Source: CAWGUU01 sp963825765 (GTDB lineage Bacteria; Actinomycetota; Acidimicrobiia; Acidimicrobiales; AC-14). Taken from it: 64,000 nt of DNA. The DNA is taken from the NCBI GenBank assembly GCA_963825765.1, contig CAWGUU010000001.1, positions 1 through 64,000 of the forward strand, in the 5' to 3' direction. The position numbers were made by a program, and so were the translations under genes. Below, piece after piece: positions 1 through 9,129 of the stretch. Below the pieces are notes generated by a model that saw only the letters and a list, made by a program, of their open reading frames with translations, ran no database searches and was not told where the DNA came from. Position 1 is the stretch's first letter. Every line of letters begins with the position of its first letter.

Positions 1-1599
1 GGAGGAGACGTGGTGGATGTGCTCACCGAAGACCGGCTCCAACCAGTGCTCCAGGAACATCCAGCCCTTGAACGGCAGGTTGAGGAGGCCGCCGAAGGCG
101 GCGCCGATGGCCAGGACGACGAGCGGGATGAGCATGACCCGGGGCGACTCGTGGGGCTTGAAGTCGCCGTGGGCGCCGTGGGCCCCTGCCGGCTCCGATT
201 TGGCAGCGGCCGCGGCCGGCTCGTGCTCGGGCTCGGCAACCGCTTCCACCGGAGTGTCGGGGTCGGCGGCGTGCGGCCAGCGCTCCTTCCCGTAGAAGAC
301 GAGGAAGACCTGGCGGCTCATGTAATAGGCGGTGAGCAGGGCGGTCAGCAGGCCGACGGCCCACAGGATCGGGCTCTTCTCGAAGGCGTTGAGGAGGATG
401 TCGTCCTTGGACCAGAAGCCGGAGAAGGGGGGGACTCCGGCGATGGCCAGCCAGCCGACGATGAACGTGAAGCTGGTGACGGGCAGCAGTTTCCGGAGCG
501 CGCCCATCTTCTTCATGTCCTGCTCGTCGTGCATGCCGTGGATGACCGAGCCGGCGCCGAGGAACAGCAGGGCCTTGAAGAAGGCGTGGGTGACCATGTG
601 GAAGATGGCGGCCACGTAGGCGCCGCAGCCGACGGCCAGGAACATGTAGCCGAGCTGGGAGATCGTCGAGTACGCCAGCACCTTCTTGATGTCGTTCTGG
701 GCGCAGGCGATGGTGGCGGCGAAGAGGGCGGTGGCCACGCCGACGATGGCGATCACCCACGCCACGTCCGGCGCGGCGGTGAGGAACGGGCTGGTGCGCA
801 CCATCAGGTAGACGCCCGCCGTCACCATGGTGGCGGCGTGGATGAGCGCCGACACGGGGGTCGGGCCCTCCATGGCGTCGGGGAGCCACACGTACAGCGG
901 GAGCTGGGCCGACTTGCCGCACGCCCCGAGGAAGAGCAGCAGGGCGATGGCGGTGGACGTGCCCGCAGCCAGCTCGGGGGCGAGGTGGAGGGTGTCGAGG
1001 TAGTCGAGGCTCCCGAAGGCGCTGAAGATCAGGAACATGGCGATCATGAACCCGAAGTCGCCGATCCGGTTGGTGACGAACGCCTTCTTGCCTGCCACCG
1101 CCGCCGTCGAGCGTTCGAACCAGAACGAGACGAGGAAGTAGGAGCAGACCCCGACGCCCTCCCAGCCCAGGAAGGTGAGGAGGAAGTTGTCGGCGAGGAC
1201 CAGCATCAGCATCGAGAACCCGAACAGGTTCAGGTAGACGAAGAACTGGTGGTAGCGCTCGTCGCCGTGCATGTAGCCGACGGCGTAGAGGTGGATGAGG
1301 GCGCCGATGCCGGTGACGAACAGGGCCATGGTGACCGACAGGGGGTCGACGAGGAAGCCGATCTTGACGTCGAGGGCACCCGATTGGATCCACGTGAAGA
1401 TCGTCTGAGTAAAGACCCGGTCCTCGCCCTCGCGGCCGAGCAGGCCGGCGAACACGACGAGGGTTGCGACGAAGGACCCGGCCATCATGGCCGTGGCCAG
1501 CCACCCCGCCCGGGGGTCGCCCAGGCGCCGTCCGGTGGCGAGCAGGATCAGGAAACCGGCCAGCGGCAGGGCGGGGATCAGCCAGACGGCTTCCAGCAT
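1..1599 (-). CDS. nuoL: NADH-quinone oxidoreductase subunit L (partial)
   Basis: Proton-pumping membrane-arm subunit of complex I. From ATG at 1599 the frame stays open to the window edge (533 codons, no stop), so the C-terminus lies outside. The translation begins MLEAVWLIPALPLAGFLIL and shows the antiporter-like fold: many membrane helices, the FLGWEGVGVCSYFL segment, the AFVTNRIGDFGF stretch, the PTPVSALIHAATMVTAGVYL lysine/histidine channel region and FSGFWSKDDIL. A hydrophilic Ala/Glu/His-rich loop lies near residues 470-495. It is the last nuo gene in view, 10 bp after nuoK; nuoM and nuoN are expected beyond the edge. The long arginine-rich frame over the same DNA is a shadow. Confidence 0.93.
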   Translation of the reverse strand, partial: MLEAVWLIPALPLAGFLILLATGRRLGDPRAGWLATAMMAGSFVATLVVFAGLLGREGEDRVFTQTIFTWIQSGALDVKIGFLVDPLSVTMALFVTGIGALIHLYAVGYMHGDERYHQFFVYLNLFGFSMLMLVLADNFLLTFLGWEGVGVCSYFLVSFWFERSTAAVAGKKAFVTNRIGDFGFMIAMFLIFSAFGSLDYLDTLHLAPELAAGTSTAIALLLFLGACGKSAQLPLYVWLPDAMEGPTPVSALIHAATMVTAGVYLMVRTSPFLTAAPDVAWVIAIVGVATALFAATIACAQNDIKKVLAYSTISQLGYMFLAVGCGAYVAAIFHMVTHAFFKALLFLGAGSVIHGMHDEQDMKKMGALRKLLPVTSFTFIVGWLAIAGVPPFSGFWSKDDILLNAFEKSPILWAVGLLTALLTAYYMSRQVFLVFYGKERWPHAADPDTPVEAVAEPEHEPAAAAAKSEPAGAHGAHGDFKPHESPRVMLIPLVVLAIGAAFGGLLNLPFKGWMFLEHWLEPVFGEHIHHVSS

Positions 1600-1609
1600 C
1601 GGCTGTCGC

Positions 1610-1915
1610 CTATCCCTTCAGGAAGGAGAGATCGTCGGCGGTGGCGTCGGTGCGGCGGCGGAAGATCGAGACGATGATGCCCAGGCCGACGACGACCTCG
1701 GCGGCGGCGACGACGAGCACGAAGAACACGACGGACTGGCCGCCGATGTCGTCGAGCATGCGGGCGAAGGTGACGAAGGTGAGGTTGACGGCGTTGAGCA
1801 TGAGCTCGACGCACATGAACATCACCAGCACGTTGCGCCGGATCAGCAGGCCGACGGCACCGATGCAGAACAGGGCGGCGGCGAGGGCGAGGTACCACGC
1901 ACCGGGGACCCTCAC
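1610..1915 (-). CDS. nuoK: NADH-quinone oxidoreductase subunit K
   Basis: Small membrane subunit of complex I, 101 aa, the usual family size. I place the start at GTG 1915 (VRVPGAWYLALAAAL), which overlaps the nuoJ stop as GTGA. A longer frame upstream reads through nuoJ and is not used. Three helices are visible, with the conserved CVELMLNAVNLTFVTFAR segment, whose Glu in helix 2 is a proton-channel residue in the family, and AAEVVVGLGIIVSIFRRR near the end. Translationally coupled to nuoJ. Confidence 0.94.
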   Translation of the reverse strand: MRVPGAWYLALAAALFCIGAVGLLIRRNVLVMFMCVELMLNAVNLTFVTFARMLDDIGGQSVVFFVLVVAAAEVVVGLGIIVSIFRRRTDATADDLSFLKG

Positions 1916-2445
1916 GCGCTGGTCCTGTCCTTGGCCGGGAGGCGGCGGACCAGCACGACGGCGCCCACGACGGCGATGACCAGCAGCACGGAGGTGACCT
2001 CGAATGCCAGCAGGTACCGGGTGAACAGCGATCGGGCCAGGGTGGCCACGTTGTCGGCGGGGTCGCCGGCCGAGCCGGCCACCGACCTGGCGCCCGAGAC
2101 CCATTCGGTGCGGGCCAGCATGAGCACCGCCGCCAGCACGGACAGGCCGGCGACGGCGGCGAGCGGCCGCTGGCCCTTCAGCCGTTCCTTGCGGATGTCC
2201 TCGAACCGGTCGACGCCCAGGAGCATGATCACGAACAGGAAGAGCACGACGATGGCGCCGGCGTAGACGATGACCTGGACGGCGGCGAGGAAGTGGGCCT
2301 CCTGGGCCACGAACAGCACCGCCACGCTGAACAGGGTCAAGATCAGCATGAGGGCGGAGTGGACCGGATTCGACGACAGGACCACGCCGAGGGCGCCCGC
2401 CAGGCATGCCGTGCCGGCCACCGAGAAGACGATCCAGTCGATCAT
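1912..2445 (-). CDS. nuoJ: NADH-quinone oxidoreductase subunit J
   Basis: Membrane subunit of complex I, 177 aa, start ATG 2445 (MIDWIVFSVAGTACL). The conserved FVAQEAHFLAAVQVIVYAGAIVVLFLFVIML region with its pi-bulge helix is present, and five hydrophobic spans are visible. The start codon lies inside a 17-bp tandem array, so near-identical ATGATCGACTGG segments occur several times upstream and no clear Shine-Dalgarno sequence remains. The gene follows nuoI after a 134-bp gap, the largest in the nuo run, and overlaps nuoK by 4 bp. Confidence 0.94.
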   Translation of the reverse strand: MIDWIVFSVAGTACLAGALGVVLSSNPVHSALMLILTLFSVAVLFVAQEAHFLAAVQVIVYAGAIVVLFLFVIMLLGVDRFEDIRKERLKGQRPLAAVAGLSVLAAVLMLARTEWVSGARSVAGSAGDPADNVATLARSLFTRYLLAFEVTSVLLVIAVVGAVVLVRRLPAKDRTSA

Positions 2446-2521
2446 CGTGGCCAGTCGATCATCGTGGCCAGCCGATCATTTCGGCCAGTCGATCATCGTG
2501 GGGACAGTCGATCATCGTGGC
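2435..2521. repeat. 17-bp tandem repeat spanning the nuoJ start codon
   Basis: About five copies of a 17-bp unit (plus-strand consensus CAGTCGATCATCGTGGC) run from 2435 to 2521: three contiguous copies at 2435-2485, a fourth at 2486-2502, a 2-bp interruption and a fifth at 2505-2521, with a decayed sixth after it. On the minus strand each copy reads ATGATCGACTGGCCACG. The first codons of nuoJ (Met-Ile-Asp-Trp) are therefore duplicated upstream in shifting frames. The array fills most of the nuoI-nuoJ spacer. Confidence 0.9.
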
Positions 2522-2579
2522 CGGCCGATCGTGAGGTGCCGCCACCGCCCGCCCGGGCCTGATCATCCGGGGAGGTCCG

Positions 2580-3221
2580 TCACTTGGCCGGCTTCTTGGT
2601 ACGGCGGCGTGTCCTCTTGGGCGGCTTCTCCTGCTCCGCCTGCTGGCCGGGCTCGGGTGCCCGCACGCCGAAGCCGAGCTCGCCCGACCAGGCCACCTTG
2701 CCTTCGAAGGCGGCGTCGCCCGAGGGGGCGGTGGCCCGCACCCATGCCGACGTGTTGACCTCGTCGCCCTCCCGCCAGTCCTCCCATGGGAGCTTCTTCG
2801 GTAGCCCGGCGTCGTCCACCAGCAGCTCGTCGCGGGTGTAGATGGCGTCCTGGCGGTTGGTGAAGGAGAACTCGAACAGCTTCGACTCGGTGATGGCCTC
2901 GGTGGGACAGGCCTCGACGCACAGGTCGCAGTGGATGCAGCGCAGGTAGTTGATCTCGTAGACGAAGCCGTAGCGCTCGCCGGGGGACACGGGATCGTCG
3001 GGCGGGTTGTCGGCGCCCCGGACGTAGATGCACCGGGCCGGGCACACGCCCGCGCACAGCTCGCAGCCGATGCACTTCTCCATCCCGTCCTCGTAGCGGT
3101 TGAGGACGTGGCGCCCGTGGAGGCGCTCGGGCTTCGGGCGCTTCACGTCCGGGTACTTGTTGGTGACGCGGGGCTCGCTGATCTGGCGGAACGTGACCCT
3201 GAACCCGTCGAGATAGCCCAC
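2580..3221 (-). CDS. nuoI: NADH-quinone oxidoreductase subunit I
   Basis: Ferredoxin-like subunit of complex I, 213 aa, carrying clusters N6a and N6b on the path to quinone. The start is GTG 3221 (VGYLDGFRVTFRQI), matching the family N-terminus; GGGGAG lies about 10 bases upstream at the end of nuoH. Two [4Fe-4S] motifs are visible: CIGCELCAGVCP (about residues 51-62) and CIHCDLCVEACP (about 93-104). The C-terminal 40 residues are a Pro/Lys/Arg-rich tail ending KRTRRRTKKPAK, longer than in model bacteria. Ten bases separate it from nuoH. Confidence 0.95.
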   Translation of the reverse strand: MGYLDGFRVTFRQISEPRVTNKYPDVKRPKPERLHGRHVLNRYEDGMEKCIGCELCAGVCPARCIYVRGADNPPDDPVSPGERYGFVYEINYLRCIHCDLCVEACPTEAITESKLFEFSFTNRQDAIYTRDELLVDDAGLPKKLPWEDWREGDEVNTSAWVRATAPSGDAAFEGKVAWSGELGFGVRAPEPGQQAEQEKPPKRTRRRTKKPAK

Positions 3222-3231
3222 TCCTAGTACC

Positions 3232-4479
3232 TCATCTCCCCGTCTTTTCGAGGTTGGCGGTGTCCTCGAGCTCGCCCGCGTCAACGGAGGGGTCTGGCTC
3301 GGAGCTGCGGGAGAACGGTGCGTCCTCGGCGGAGCCAAGACGCAGGGCGGCGCCCAGTGCCCACCAGCCGAGGGCACCGGCGAGCACCCCTGCAGCCAGC
3401 ACTATCTCCACGCGCCAGCCCTCGTCCTTCCCGATCCGGAGGGCGGCGACCAGGAGGAGCCAGAACAGGGCGGTGGGGATGAGCTTCTTCCATCCGAGGT
3501 CCATGAGCTGGTCGTAGCGGAGCCGGGGCAGGGTGGCCCGCAGCCACACGTAGACGAACAGGAACACGAGCAGCTTGGTGAAGAACCACACGACCGGCCA
3601 CAGGTCGGAGAGGAACCCGATCTCGGGGCCGTTGGGCCCACCCAGGAAGAGGGTGACGACGATCGCAGACACGGTGATCGTGTTCATGAACTCGGCGAGG
3701 AAGAAGAGGGCGAAGCGGATCGACGAGTACTCGGTGTGGAACCCGCCGACCAGCTCCTGCTCGGCCTCGACCAGGTCGAAGGGGGGCCGGTTGGCCTCGG
3801 CGGTGGCGGCGATGAGGAAGATGACGAAGGGGACGACGCCCAGCGACCAGATGTTCCAGCGCCAGAACGAGTCCTGGGAGGCGACGATGGCCTGGGTGGA
3901 GAGTGAGCCGGAGACCAGGACCACCGCCGCCACCGACAGGCTCAGCGCAGCCTCGTACGACACCATCTGGGCGGAGGCCCGCACCGATCCCAGCAGCGGG
4001 TACTTGGAGCCCGAGGACCAGCCGGCCAGCATGACGCCGTAGACGGCGATGGACGACATGGCCAGCAGGAAGAGGACCCCGATGGGCGGGTCGGCCAGCT
4101 GGAGGTAGGTCTCGTGGCCGGCAATGGAGATGGTGCCGCCGATGGGCACGATGGCGAATGCGGCGAAGGCGGGGACGATCGACAGGTACGGGGCCAGAAG
4201 GAACACCCGCTTGTCGGCGCCTGCCGGCAGCAGGTCCTCCTTGAAGAACAGCTTGGTGCCGTCGGCGAGGGTCTGGAGGATCCCCCACGGCCCGGCCCGG
4301 TCGGGACCGACGCGGTTCTGCATGTCCGAGATGACCTTGCGCTCGAACCAGACCATGAACATCACCGCGACCAGCAGGAACACGAAGATGACGATCACCT
4401 TCAGCAGCACGATCAGCACGACCGTCAGGTCGACGCCGTTGGCGAAGAGGGGGTCGCCGACCGTCGTCAGCTCCGTCAT
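3232..4479 (-). CDS. nuoH: NADH-quinone oxidoreductase subunit H
   Basis: Membrane subunit at the quinone-binding junction of complex I, 415 aa, start ATG 4479. Visible hallmarks are ERKVISDMQNRVGPDRAGPWG, LADGTKLFFKED, EANRPPFDLVEAEQELVGG (the acidic loop near the quinone tunnel) and RYDQLMDLGWKKLIP. Eight or nine hydrophobic spans. The C-terminus has an extra helix and an acidic tail of about 60 residues. It overlaps nuoG by 4 bp (ATGA), so translation is probably coupled. Confidence 0.95.
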   Translation of the reverse strand: MTELTTVGDPLFANGVDLTVVLIVLLKVIVIFVFLLVAVMFMVWFERKVISDMQNRVGPDRAGPWGILQTLADGTKLFFKEDLLPAGADKRVFLLAPYLSIVPAFAAFAIVPIGGTISIAGHETYLQLADPPIGVLFLLAMSSIAVYGVMLAGWSSGSKYPLLGSVRASAQMVSYEAALSLSVAAVVLVSGSLSTQAIVASQDSFWRWNIWSLGVVPFVIFLIAATAEANRPPFDLVEAEQELVGGFHTEYSSIRFALFFLAEFMNTITVSAIVVTLFLGGPNGPEIGFLSDLWPVVWFFTKLLVFLFVYVWLRATLPRLRYDQLMDLGWKKLIPTALFWLLLVAALRIGKDEGWRVEIVLAAGVLAGALGWWALGAALRLGSAEDAPFSRSSEPDPSVDAGELEDTANLEKTGR

Positions 4480-7187
4480 GGAGCAGCCGGCCCCGAGCCC
4501 ACCGTCTCCACCCTCACGTCGGTGATCGGCAGGGTTGCGTCGATGAGGTCGGCGGCACCCGGCCCCGGCTGGTTGAAAGCCAGCACCGCCGAGCCCCGGA
4601 GGACGGCGCGGTCGGCGACGGCGGTGAGGGTGAGCGACCCGCGGGAGGAGCTGACCCGGACGCTGTCACCGGTGGAGACGCCGAGGCGACCCAGGTCGGA
4701 GGGGTGGGCCCGCAGGCGCGCACCGGGGACGAGCTGGGCCAACGCCGGTGACTCCCTCACCAGGACGCCGGCGTCGTAGAGGGAACGGCTCGACACCAGG
4801 CGCAGAGAGTAGGCGTCCACGGGCGGAGAGGCGGTGGTGGCCGCGACGGGGGAGAAGGACAGCAGCGGCACTCCCCCGCCCGCCGACCCGGATGAGGGAG
4901 GCGCCCCGCCGGGCTCTAGCGATCCCGGGGCGGCCGGCTCCGGCTCGGCCTGGACCGTCTCGCCCTGGGACTGGGCGGCGGCCACCTCTGGCTGCTCCAC
5001 GGGTACGTCGGTGGCGGCCGGTGCCTGCCCGTTGGTGGACAGGGGGACGACCACGCCGTCCCGCACGCCCCGCCCGGCCAGGACCTCGGCCGACAGCCCG
5101 GTGTGCGACGGGGCCAGGCGGGCGATCTCGGCGGCGATGGCGTCGAGGGACTCGAGGCCCATGTCGGCGCCCAGGCGCCGGGCCAGCTCGACGGCGACCA
5201 TCCAGTCGGGGCGGCTTGTGCCCGGCGGCGTGACCTTCTGGCCCAGGCGGGTGATGCGGCCCTCGATGTTGGTGGTGGTGCCGGCCCGCTCGCCCCACGC
5301 CGCCGCCGGGAAGACGACGTCGGCGCCGCGGCTCGAATCGGTGAGGAAGGCGTCGAGGGCGATGGTGAACGGCACCCGCGCCAGCGCCCGCCGGGCGAGG
5401 TCACGGTCGGGAAAGTCGGAGACGGGGTCGGCACCGAGCAGGACGAGCGCTTCGATCCTGCCGTCGGCGGCGGCCCGCAGGATGCCCTCGGCGTCGAGCC
5501 CGCGCCCGTCGGGCACGCGGCCCCAGGCCGGCTCGAAGTGCGGGCCGCCGTCGGCGAGGGAGACCCGTCCCGGCAGGATCCCGGGTGCGAGGCCCATGTC
5601 GAGGGCGCCGTGCACGTTGCCCCGGCGCAGGGCCGAGAGGAAGCGGGCGCCGGGCATGGCCCGGGCCAGGACCCCGGCGGCGTCGACGGTGGCGTTGGCC
5701 GGCTCGGCCAGGGACGGCCGGCCCAGGACGATCACCACGCCGTCCTGGCCGAGGAGCTCGGCGGCGCGGCCCAGGTCGGCGGCGGAGACGCCGCCCGCCC
5801 CGTCGGGCGGGATCTGGTCGCGGGCGAGGGCCCGGGCCACGGCGGCGGCCTCGCCGGGGCGGTGCACGAGGGTGACGGCGGCGTGCTTGGTCAGCCCGGT
5901 GGTCGACGGGACGATCTCGACCAGGGGGACGCCCTTGTCGACGGCGGCCTCCCGGAGCCGCAGGTAGAGGATGGGCAGCTCCTCCTTGAGATCCGGGGCG
6001 AGGAGGAGGACGGCGGGGGCGGCACAGGCGTCGTCGATGGTGGCACGGGGCAGGCCCAGCACGACCTCGGCGGGCAGGCCGTCGCCCATCTGGCAGTCGA
6101 CGTTGTCGGTGCTGAGGATGCCCTTGGCCAGGCGGGCCCAGGCGTAGGCGTCCTCGTTCGCCAGCCGGGCCCCGCCCAGGACGCCGACCGCGTGCGGGCC
6201 GGTGGACTCGACCACCTTGCGCAGCCCGTCGGCCGCCGCCTGCAGGGCGGCCGGCCACGACGTGGCGGACAGGGCCTCGCCGGAGCGGGTCAGCGGCTCG
6301 TCCAGCCGACCTTCGGAGTTGTTCGCCTCGTAGCCGAACCTGCCCTTGTCGCACAGCCAGCCGTGGTTGACCGGGTCGCTGTCGACGCCGAGGTTGCGGA
6401 TCAGGGTGTCGGCCGAGGACTGCACCGCCATCCGGCACCCCACCGCGCAGGCGGTGCAGGTGGACTCGACCACGTCGAGGTCCCACGGGCGGGCCCGGAA
6501 CCGGTACGGCTCGGCCAGCAGGGCGCCGACCGGGCAGATCTGCACGATGTTGCCGCTGAAGTTCGAGGTGAACGGCTCGCCCGGGAAGATGTTGACCTCG
6601 GTGAGGTCGGACCGGCCGACGAAGTCGATCATGGCGTCGCCGGCCACCTCGTCTGCGAACCGGGTGCAGCGGGAGCATTGGATGCAGCGCTCTCGATCGA
6701 GCAGGACCAGCGGATTGATCGGGATGGGCTTCTCCCAGTGGCGCTTCTCCTCGATGAAGCGGCTCTCGCCCGGCCCGAAGGCGAAGGTCTGGTCCTGCAG
6801 CGGGCACTCCCCGCCGCGGTCGCAGACCGGGCAGTCGAGGGGGTGGTTGATCAGCAGGAACTCGAGCACGCCGTCCTGGGCCTTCTTCACCTTGGGCGAG
6901 GTGGTGACGATCTCCTGGCCGTCGGCGACCGGCACGTAGCAGGCGGGCGAGAGAGCGAACCCTCGTGGGCCCTTGACCTCGACCAGGCACATCCGGCACA
7001 TCCCCACCGCCCGCATCCGCGGGTGCCAGCAGAACCGGGGGATGTAGACGCCGCCCCGCTCGGCGGCGGCGATGACCATCTCGCCCTTGCGGGCCTCCAT
7101 CTCCTTACCGTCGACGGTGATGGTGAACGTCTCGGCCACATCCTTCTTGGGGGGCGCCTTGGGGGGAGCCTGCGGGCCGTCAGGCAA
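4476..7187 (-). CDS. nuoG: NADH-quinone oxidoreductase subunit G
   Basis: Large iron-sulfur subunit of the peripheral arm of complex I, 903 aa. N-terminal 2Fe-2S domain (FCWHPRMRAVGMCRMC, then SPAC); His/Cys-ligated cluster HPLDCPVCDRGGECPLQD; N4-type site CIQCSRCTRF with later CPVGAL; and the extra N7-type motif CTACAVGC followed by WLCDKGRFG, found in only some bacteria. A molybdopterin-oxidoreductase-like domain follows (about 260-700), which in the family binds no cofactor, then an Ala/Pro/Glu-rich linker (about 720-780) and a C-terminal MopB-like barrel. Start ATG 7187, 8-bp overlap with nuoF. Confidence 0.95.
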   Translation of the reverse strand: MPDGPQAPPKAPPKKDVAETFTITVDGKEMEARKGEMVIAAAERGGVYIPRFCWHPRMRAVGMCRMCLVEVKGPRGFALSPACYVPVADGQEIVTTSPKVKKAQDGVLEFLLINHPLDCPVCDRGGECPLQDQTFAFGPGESRFIEEKRHWEKPIPINPLVLLDRERCIQCSRCTRFADEVAGDAMIDFVGRSDLTEVNIFPGEPFTSNFSGNIVQICPVGALLAEPYRFRARPWDLDVVESTCTACAVGCRMAVQSSADTLIRNLGVDSDPVNHGWLCDKGRFGYEANNSEGRLDEPLTRSGEALSATSWPAALQAAADGLRKVVESTGPHAVGVLGGARLANEDAYAWARLAKGILSTDNVDCQMGDGLPAEVVLGLPRATIDDACAAPAVLLLAPDLKEELPILYLRLREAAVDKGVPLVEIVPSTTGLTKHAAVTLVHRPGEAAAVARALARDQIPPDGAGGVSAADLGRAAELLGQDGVVIVLGRPSLAEPANATVDAAGVLARAMPGARFLSALRRGNVHGALDMGLAPGILPGRVSLADGGPHFEPAWGRVPDGRGLDAEGILRAAADGRIEALVLLGADPVSDFPDRDLARRALARVPFTIALDAFLTDSSRGADVVFPAAAWGERAGTTTNIEGRITRLGQKVTPPGTSRPDWMVAVELARRLGADMGLESLDAIAAEIARLAPSHTGLSAEVLAGRGVRDGVVVPLSTNGQAPAATDVPVEQPEVAAAQSQGETVQAEPEPAAPGSLEPGGAPPSSGSAGGGVPLLSFSPVAATTASPPVDAYSLRLVSSRSLYDAGVLVRESPALAQLVPGARLRAHPSDLGRLGVSTGDSVRVSSSRGSLTLTAVADRAVLRGSAVLAFNQPGPGAADLIDATLPITDVRVETVGSGPAAP

Positions 7188-8484
7188 AGGGACAGCCCCC
7201 CTCTTTGATGTGGACGAGGTACTCGTCGCGGAACATCTTGATGGACGACGTGATCGACGACGGGATCGACGGGCCGAGGACGCAGATCGTGGTCTTCTGC
7301 GGGGGCCACGACAGGCCGGGCGCGATGTTGTCGCAGACGTCGAGGAGCAGGTCGAGGTCGGACTCCCGGCCGGCGCCCTGCTCGATGCGGTGCAATACCT
7401 TGTCGAGCCAGCCGCCGCCCTCCCGGCACGGCGTGCACTGGCCGCAGGACTCCCGGTGGAAGAACCTCGTGATCCGCCACGCCGCCCGGACCATGCATGT
7501 GGTGTGGTCCATGGCGATCACCGAGCCCGACCCCAGCATCGAGCCGGCCTTGCCGACCGCGTCCTGGTCGAGGGCCATGTCGAGCTGGTCGGGACCGAAC
7601 CAGGGGGCCGACGCCCCGCCGGGGATGAACGCCTTCAGCTCGTTGTCGTTGCGGATCCCGCCGCCGAGCTTGGGGTCGTAGATGAGGTCCCGGAACGTGG
7701 TCTTGGCCATCTCGATCTCGAAGTTGGCCGGGTTCCGGACGTGGCCCGACAGGGAGAAGATCCGGGTGCCGGTGGACCGGCCCTCGCCCAGCGCCTTGAA
7801 GGCGTCGCCGCCGTTGAGGACGATCCACGGCAGGTTGGAGACGCTCTCCACGTTGTTGACGATCGTCGGCTGCATGTACAGGCCGATGGCGGCGGGGAAG
7901 TACGGCGGCTTGTCGCGCGGGTAGCCCCGCTTGCCCTCCAGGCTCTCCAGCAGCGCCGTCTCCTCGCCGCAGATGTAGGCCCCGGCGCCGGGATGGATGA
8001 CCACGTCGAGGGAGTAGCCGGTGCCGAAGATGTCACGGCCCACCGCGCCGTGGGCGTAAGCCTCGTTGAGGGCGGCGGTGATCCGCTCCAGGCCGAGGGC
8101 GAACTCGCCCCGCACGAAGATGAAGGCCTGCGCCGCCCCGGTGGCGTAGGCGCAGATGACCGTGCCCTCGATGATCTGGTGGGGGTCGGCCTCGAGGAGC
8201 ATGTGGTCCTTGTAGGTGCACGGCTCGCTCTCGTCGCCGTTGATCACCACGTACGACGGCGGGGCCTGTTTCAGCATCGACCACTTCCGGCCGACCTCGA
8301 AGCCGGCGCCGCCCCGCCCCAGGAGGTTGGCGGTCATGACCTGGGCGGACACCGCCCCCGGCGACATGGCGAGGGCCTTGCGCAGCCCCACGTAGCCGCC
8401 GGTGTCGAGGTAGGTCTTCAGCGTCCACGAATTCGGCACGCCCACCCGGGCGGTGACGATGGCGTCGACGTCGGTGACCGTCAT
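7180..8484 (-). CDS. nuoF: NADH-quinone oxidoreductase subunit F (NADH-binding)
   Basis: Flavoprotein that takes electrons from NADH into complex I, 434 aa. The start ATG 8484 (MTVTDVDAIVTARVG) overlaps the nuoE stop as ATGA; a longer frame runs back through nuoE and is rejected. The FMN/NADH site is visible as LLGRGGAGFEVGRKWSM, NGDESEPCTYKDHML and GAGAYICGEETALLESLEG, and the N3 [4Fe-4S] motif as ESCGQCTPCREG with a later Cys in DNIAPGLSWP's neighbourhood. Length and motif order are normal. Confidence 0.95.
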   Translation of the reverse strand: MTVTDVDAIVTARVGVPNSWTLKTYLDTGGYVGLRKALAMSPGAVSAQVMTANLLGRGGAGFEVGRKWSMLKQAPPSYVVINGDESEPCTYKDHMLLEADPHQIIEGTVICAYATGAAQAFIFVRGEFALGLERITAALNEAYAHGAVGRDIFGTGYSLDVVIHPGAGAYICGEETALLESLEGKRGYPRDKPPYFPAAIGLYMQPTIVNNVESVSNLPWIVLNGGDAFKALGEGRSTGTRIFSLSGHVRNPANFEIEMAKTTFRDLIYDPKLGGGIRNDNELKAFIPGGASAPWFGPDQLDMALDQDAVGKAGSMLGSGSVIAMDHTTCMVRAAWRITRFFHRESCGQCTPCREGGGWLDKVLHRIEQGAGRESDLDLLLDVCDNIAPGLSWPPQKTTICVLGPSIPSSITSSIKMFRDEYLVHIKEGGCPFA

Positions 8485-9047
8485 GTGTCCCCACCCACCC
8501 GATCGGCGGTGAGGCCGACCTCGCGGCGCACCCGGCACAGGGTGCCGTGGGGCGGGACCTCGTCGGCCAGGCGGCCGGCGCGCAGGTCGTCGACAAGCTG
8601 GTCGAAGGCGCCGGTGCTGACGTCGCCGAAGAAGCGCCAGTTCACCGCCAGGCAGGGGGCCCCGCCGCAGAAAGCGATGCACTCGACCTCCTCCAGGGTG
8701 AACTCGCCGTCGTCGGTGGTGCCGCCCGCGGCCACGCCCAGGCTGCTCTCGGCATGCTCCAGCAGCTCCATCCCGCCGTTGAGGAGGCAGGCCAGGTTGG
8801 TGCACACCGACACCAGGTGGCGGCCGACCGGCTCGGTGAAGAGCATGTCGTAGAAGCTGGCCGTGCCGTACACCTCGGCCGCCGTGAGCCCCAGCAGCTC
8901 GCCGCAGTGCTCCATGGCCTCCGGGGTCAGCCACCCGTCCTGCTCCTGGGCCACGTGCAGCATCGGGATCAGCGCCGAGCGGGCCTGGGGGTACAGGGCG
9001 ATCAGGTCCCTGGCCCGCTTCACGTTGTCGGGCGTCAGCCTGGGCAT
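8481..9047 (-). CDS. nuoE: NADH-quinone oxidoreductase subunit E
   Basis: 24-kDa-type [2Fe-2S] subunit, 188 aa, cluster N1a. Thioredoxin-like domain with ligands in CTNLAC (about residues 82-87) and CIAFCGGAPC (about 125-134). The N-terminal helical domain (VKRARDLIALYPQARSALIP, then EQDGWLTPEAM) is typical. A C-terminal extension of about 30 residues follows the fold. Start ATG 9047. An 82-bp spacer containing a strong dyad separates it from nuoD, the only non-overlapping junction between nuoC and nuoG. Confidence 0.94.
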   Translation of the reverse strand: MPRLTPDNVKRARDLIALYPQARSALIPMLHVAQEQDGWLTPEAMEHCGELLGLTAAEVYGTASFYDMLFTEPVGRHLVSVCTNLACLLNGGMELLEHAESSLGVAAGGTTDDGEFTLEEVECIAFCGGAPCLAVNWRFFGDVSTGAFDQLVDDLRAGRLADEVPPHGTLCRVRREVGLTADRVGGDT

Positions 9048-9070
9048 CAGCCCGACACCCTCCCCGAACT

Positions 9071-9109
9071 GGTGACACGGAACCGCGTCCGGCGCGGTTT
9101 TCCGTCACC
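9071..9109. promoter_or_regulatory. Intercistronic hairpin between nuoD and nuoE
   Basis: The two arms (9071-9087 and 9093-9109) pair over GGTGA/TCACC, CGGAA/TTCCG and CCGCG/CGCGG with a two-base bulge and a 5-nt loop. No U-tract follows on either strand, so a simple intrinsic terminator is unlikely. An mRNA-processing or stability element inside the nuo transcript is possible. Confidence 0.45.
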
Positions 9110-9129
9110 GGTTCGTCCGAGGGGCGGGG

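Noticed and set aside
23..1504. Long arginine/proline-rich frames on both strands over nuoL
   Set aside because: They are shadows of the true nuoL frame, which is hydrophobic and matches the family throughout. The same reasoning removed similar frames over nuoG, nuoH, the cta genes and others.
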